DNA of 64,000 bases, from NCBI RefSeq assembly GCF_036017035.1, contig NZ_JAYXHS010000005.1, positions 1-64,000 of the forward strand, written 5' to 3'. The notes under the pieces are model-generated. The model was not told the origin of the DNA and made no database searches. It saw nothing but the letters and a program-made list of their open reading frames with translations. Origin of the DNA: Viridibacterium silvisoli (GTDB lineage: Bacteria; Pseudomonadota; Gammaproteobacteria; Burkholderiales; Rhodocyclaceae). The translations under genes and the position numbers were made by a program. This document shows positions 61,160-64,000 of this stretch, in pieces. Positions within the stretch are counted from its first letter, which is position 1. Each line of letters begins with the position of its first letter.

Positions 61160-62395
61160 ATGTCGGCCTCAGAATTCGCGCTGTTCCGTCATCGTCCGTT
61201 TCTCAGTTTCTGGTTCGGGCGCGTTTTCACCTCGATGTCGAACAATATGCTGGCCGTGGCAGTGGGCTGGCAGATGTACGACCTCACGCACAGCGCGATG
61301 GACCTGGGCCTGGTCGGCCTCGTGCAATTTGCGCCGGCACTCTTGTTCACCCTGATCGTCGGCCACGTAGCCGATCGCTACGATCGCCGCCGCATCATCA
61401 CCGTATGCCTCGCATTGCAGACACTGGTGATCGGCGTGCTGATCGCCAGCACCCACTACCACTGGATCAGCCGCGACCTGATCCTGATTTGCTCACTGCT
61501 CATCGGCACTGCCAAAGCCTTCCAGATGCCAACCCAGCAGGCGCTCGCACCACTGGTCGTGCCTCTCGAAGTCCTGCCGCGTGCCATGGCGCTGAGCTCG
61601 TCAGGCGTGCAATTCGCCATCATCGTGGGCCCGGCTTTTGGTGGCTTCCTCTACGCCGCCGGAGCCAATGCCGTTTATTCACTGTGCTGTGCGCTGACCT
61701 TCTGCTCAGCCATCAGCTTCCTGAGCATCAGGATCGACCACGCGCCCGCGCCACGCGAGCCTGTGACCTTGCGCAGCATGTTTGCCGGGCTGGATTTCAT
61801 CTGGCATCGCAAGGCCGTGCTCGGAGCCATCTCGCTGGACCTGTTCGCCGTGCTACTGGGGGGCGCGACCGCACTGTTGCCAATCTTCGCGCGCGACATC
61901 CTGCTGGTCGGACCGATCGGCTTGGGCATGCTGCGTTCGGCGCCAGCAGTCGGCGCACTCACCACATCCATCTGGCTGGCACGCAAACCCATTGAACGCC
62001 GCGTCGGCAAGGTGATGTTCGGTGCCGTTGCGCTCTACGGCGTGGCGACACTGGTATTCGCCTTCTCCAAACTCTTTCTGCTATCGCTGGGAGCACTCGT
62101 CATCACAGGTGCAGCCGATATGGTCAGCGTGGTCATTCGCCAATCGCTGGTACAGCTGGAAACTCCTAACGAAATGCGTGGCCGCGTCAGTGCGGTCAAT
62201 TCGATCTTCATCGGCGCCTCGAACCAGCTGGGCGAATTCGAGTCCGGCACGACAGCCGCACTGTGGGGTGCCGTCACCTCCGTTGCGATAGGCGGAATAG
62301 GCACCCTGCTGGTCGTAGCGACCTGGATGAAACACTTTCCCCAACTGACGAATCGTGAACGACTCACCAGCGACGAAACAGACAAAAACAGCTGA
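61160..62395 (+). CDS. MFS transporter (MFS_3/enterobactin-exporter-like)
   Basis: A 411-residue major facilitator protein with about twelve membrane helices. The motif-A region VGHVADRYDRRRIITV follows helix 2, and a family signature SNNMLAVAVGWQMYDLTHSAMDLGLVGLVQFAPALLFTL lies near residues 24-62. The later QLETPNEMRGRVSAVNSIFIGASNQLGEFESG stretch is characteristic of the EntS/MFS_3 group. Its ATG is 35 bases after the lyase stop, so they may be co-transcribed; the substrate could be an oligosaccharide or an unrelated metabolite. Longer upstream starts overlap the lyase gene. Confidence 0.86.
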   Translation: MSASEFALFRHRPFLSFWFGRVFTSMSNNMLAVAVGWQMYDLTHSAMDLGLVGLVQFAPALLFTLIVGHVADRYDRRRIITVCLALQTLVIGVLIASTHYHWISRDLILICSLLIGTAKAFQMPTQQALAPLVVPLEVLPRAMALSSSGVQFAIIVGPAFGGFLYAAGANAVYSLCCALTFCSAISFLSIRIDHAPAPREPVTLRSMFAGLDFIWHRKAVLGAISLDLFAVLLGGATALLPIFARDILLVGPIGLGMLRSAPAVGALTTSIWLARKPIERRVGKVMFGAVALYGVATLVFAFSKLFLLSLGALVITGAADMVSVVIRQSLVQLETPNEMRGRVSAVNSIFIGASNQLGEFESGTTAALWGAVTSVAIGGIGTLLVVATWMKHFPQLTNRERLTSDETDKNS

Positions 62396-62513
62396 CGGGT
62401 AGCGCCGTTTTCACACATGAGGCCCGTGCAGGCCTTATCATCGTGGCATCAGTGTCGCGTCGCGATACAAAATAATATGCACTGCGCGGCCGGGGTCAGC
62501 CGCCGGAAAAATC

Positions 62514-63374
62514 ATGAACACTCGCCTCCATCACTTCATGGGGTGGCTGCAGCATTTGCCGCGCCCATTCATGCATGTGCTGACGCTCGCCCTGTTCGTT
62601 GCCGTCGCCGGGCTAGACTACGTCTCCGGCACTTATCTTTCCCTCTCCGCCCTCTATTGCCTGCCCGTGTCATTGGCTGCCTGGCGCATCAGCCGCAATG
62701 CTGGCATTACAACGGCGGTATTGAGCGCAGTCCTGATCGTCATCCTCAACCCGCGCGAAGTACGTGCGGACCTGGCGACGGCGGTCATGCTGTGGAACTT
62801 CATCATCGTGGCCTGCCTGTTCACTGTGGTCGCGGTGCTTGTCGCTGAAATCGGACGCCTGCTGGAAAGCGAACGTGCGCTGGCGCGTACCGACTTCCTC
62901 ACCGGCGCGCGCAATCGCATGGCATTCATGAACGACGTGGATCAGGAAATCCTGCGCGCGTTGCGCCATGGCCAGGCCCTGTCGCTCATCTACATCGATC
63001 TCGACGACTTCAAGGCCATCAATGACCGCCTTGGTCATCGCGAGGGCGATCGCCTGCTGCAAGCGGTCAGCCAGACCCTGCTGCAGACCGTGCGCGGCAT
63101 CGATGCAGTTGCGCGACTCGGTGGCGACGAGTTCGTCGTGCTCCTGCCCAATGCCGACTCTGACGCTGCAGCCATCGTCGCCCCGCGCCTGCGCGAAGCT
63201 TTGCTCAACCGCATGTTGCTCGATCTATGGCCAGTCACTTTCAGCATCGGTGTGCTGACGTGCCCGATCCCGCCCAACTCCGCCGAGCAGTTGATTCACC
63301 GTGCAGATGAGCTCATGTACCGCGCAAAACAGAGCGGCAAGGATCGCCTCGTCTATTCGCTGCAAAGCGCCTAG
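62514..63374 (+). CDS. Membrane diguanylate cyclase (GGDEF)
   Basis: A 286-residue c-di-GMP synthase. The N-terminal 115 residues form about four membrane helices (VLTLALFVAVAGLDYV; LYCLPVSLAAWRI; AVLSAVLIVIL; FIIVACLFTVVAVLVAEI), a MASE-like sensor of unknown ligand. The GGDEF domain (about 123-283) has ARTDFLTGARNRMAF, YIDLDDFKAINDRLGH and the intact active site LGGDEF (about 202-207). The inhibitory I-site RGID is at the proper five-residue distance upstream, so product feedback is likely. It may supply YcgR and the PilZ protein encoded in this window. Confidence 0.92.
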   Translation: MNTRLHHFMGWLQHLPRPFMHVLTLALFVAVAGLDYVSGTYLSLSALYCLPVSLAAWRISRNAGITTAVLSAVLIVILNPREVRADLATAVMLWNFIIVACLFTVVAVLVAEIGRLLESERALARTDFLTGARNRMAFMNDVDQEILRALRHGQALSLIYIDLDDFKAINDRLGHREGDRLLQAVSQTLLQTVRGIDAVARLGGDEFVVLLPNADSDAAAIVAPRLREALLNRMLLDLWPVTFSIGVLTCPIPPNSAEQLIHRADELMYRAKQSGKDRLVYSLQSA

Positions 63375-63598
63375 AACGGCTGACAGACAGGCTGGAAAGC
63401 GGCGGGCGGTTGGCAAGATCGGCCCGCCACGCACGCGCTCAATTTCCCACGCGCTCCGCGCTATCGGATCTTTCTCCGCTCGCACCCCGACACCTCCCGC
63501 AAATCGGCTCTGCAGTTCGGCGACGGAACTGCCGATATCATTTGCAGTCCTCTCGTGACCCGCCTCCGATTCACGTCAGTCTCACATCGAGCGCCCAC

Positions 63599-64000
63599 AT
63601 GACCGCAACTGCAGCAAGCATCCCCACGGACGTCATGCCAGACCTCAAGCATGCCAGCCAGCTCTCGGGGCGCATCCTCGAACAACTCGGGCAGATCGTG
63701 CTCGGCAAGCCGCATGCCTTGCGCCTGTCGCTGGCCTGCCTGCTGGCCCGTGGTCACCTGCTGATCGAGGACCAACCCGGCGTCGGCAAGACCACGCTGG
63801 CGCACGCTCTGGCCGTCACGCTGGGCCTCAAGTTCCAGCGCGTGCAATTCACCAGCGACCTGCTGCCGGCCGATCTCATCGGCGTATCGATCTTCGATGT
63901 GCGCGAGCAGCTGTTCCGGTTTCATCCAGGCCCGGTTTTCTCGCAAGTCCTGCTCGCCGACGAGATCAATCGCACGACACCGAAAACGCAGAGTGCCCTG
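63599..64000 (+). CDS. MoxR-family AAA+ ATPase, N-terminal part (cut by window)
   Basis: ATG 63599 opens a frame that runs off the window end; 134 codons are visible. The sequence shows MoxR features: SGRILEQLGQIVLGKPHALRLSLACLLARGHLLIEDQPGVGKTTLAHALA, with Walker A EDQPGVGKTT (about 58-67), then GLKFQRVQFTSDLLPADLIG and Walker B LLADEINRTTPKTQSAL at the edge. MoxR ATPases act as chaperones, usually with DUF58 and von Willebrand factor A proteins encoded downstream. The visible part is intact; the C-terminal half is outside. Confidence 0.9.
   Translation, partial: MTATAASIPTDVMPDLKHASQLSGRILEQLGQIVLGKPHALRLSLACLLARGHLLIEDQPGVGKTTLAHALAVTLGLKFQRVQFTSDLLPADLIGVSIFDVREQLFRFHPGPVFSQVLLADEINRTTPKTQSAL

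Noticed and set aside
62396..62513. c-di-GMP riboswitch upstream of the GGDEF gene
   Set aside because: The spacer is short and lacks the conserved GEMM-type sequence elements; only a minor GC hairpin is seen.
63401..63428. Inverted repeat GGCGGGC / GCCCGCC after the GGDEF gene as a terminator
   Set aside because: The loop is 14 bases and no T-run follows, so it is not convincing as an intrinsic terminator.
1..64000. tRNA, rRNA, CRISPR, transposase or phage genes
   Set aside because: No matching repeats, conserved RNA sequence or integrase/transposase-like protein was found by reading; a tRNAscan or CRISPR search was not possible here.

Overview
The window looks like a contiguous piece of a high-GC betaproteobacterial chromosome. 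The arguments are the gene content and order: a type II secretion operon gspC-N, a PPi-dependent phosphofructokinase, a PEP-CTERM protein, the TCA block sdhCDAB-sdhE-gltA-sucAB-lpd-zapE divergent from mdh-citE-like-acnB, and an MsbA. The flagellar order fliC-flaG-fliD-fliS-fliT-fliK-like-flhB-like-ycgR recalls Rhodocyclales/Burkholderiales; the order-level guess is inference. I saw no rRNA, tRNA, CRISPR array, insertion sequence or phage gene.

Layout. 1-5633 (+): the late flagellar block (filament, cap, chaperones) ending in a c-di-GMP-binding YcgR brake. 5786-16942 (+): a complete, tightly packed T2SS operon gspC-N without a prepilin peptidase. 17314-17904 (+): a PEP-CTERM surface protein. 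17983-21001 (-): the proton-translocating transhydrogenase pntAB. 21292-22961 (+): CorA transporter and a VanY-like peptidase. 23042-24772 (-): PPi-PFK, divergent from an unlisted 55-residue membrane protein (24931-25098, +). 25217-28929 (-): an orphan GAF-histidine kinase and a DinG/YoaA helicase. 29126-37558: an orphan GspE/PilB-type ATPase, a CX5R phosphatase, MsbA, a fungal-type cytosine deaminase, a hexapeptide acyltransferase, a NolW-like secretin fragment protein (-), a Gfo/Idh/MocA oxidoreductase and an outer-membrane barrel.

37653-55296 is the metabolic heart. On the minus strand a GntR/HutC regulator is followed by sdhCDAB, sdhE, gltA, sucA, sucB, lpd and zapE. On the plus strand lie mdh, a CitE-like lyase and acnB. 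Together these give citrate synthase, aconitase, 2-oxoglutarate dehydrogenase, succinate dehydrogenase and malate dehydrogenase; isocitrate dehydrogenase, succinyl-CoA synthetase and fumarase are not here. The region between the regulator and mdh carries a strong promoter overlapped by a 12-bp palindrome, then a leader that can fold through an 11-bp closing helix and ends in a hairpin whose loop holds the start codon of an 11-codon upstream ORF. I consider this the most interesting candidate for an undescribed regulatory system. A second structured leader, with a possible pseudoknot and a sequestered ribosome-binding site, precedes sucA.

55405-64000 (+): a split CHR chromate-transporter pair, SrkA-like kinase, YchJ-like SEC-C protein, PilZ protein, a secreted heparinase-II/III-like polysaccharide lyase followed by an MFS exporter, a membrane diguanylate cyclase, and the start of a MoxR AAA+ ATPase cut by the window edge.
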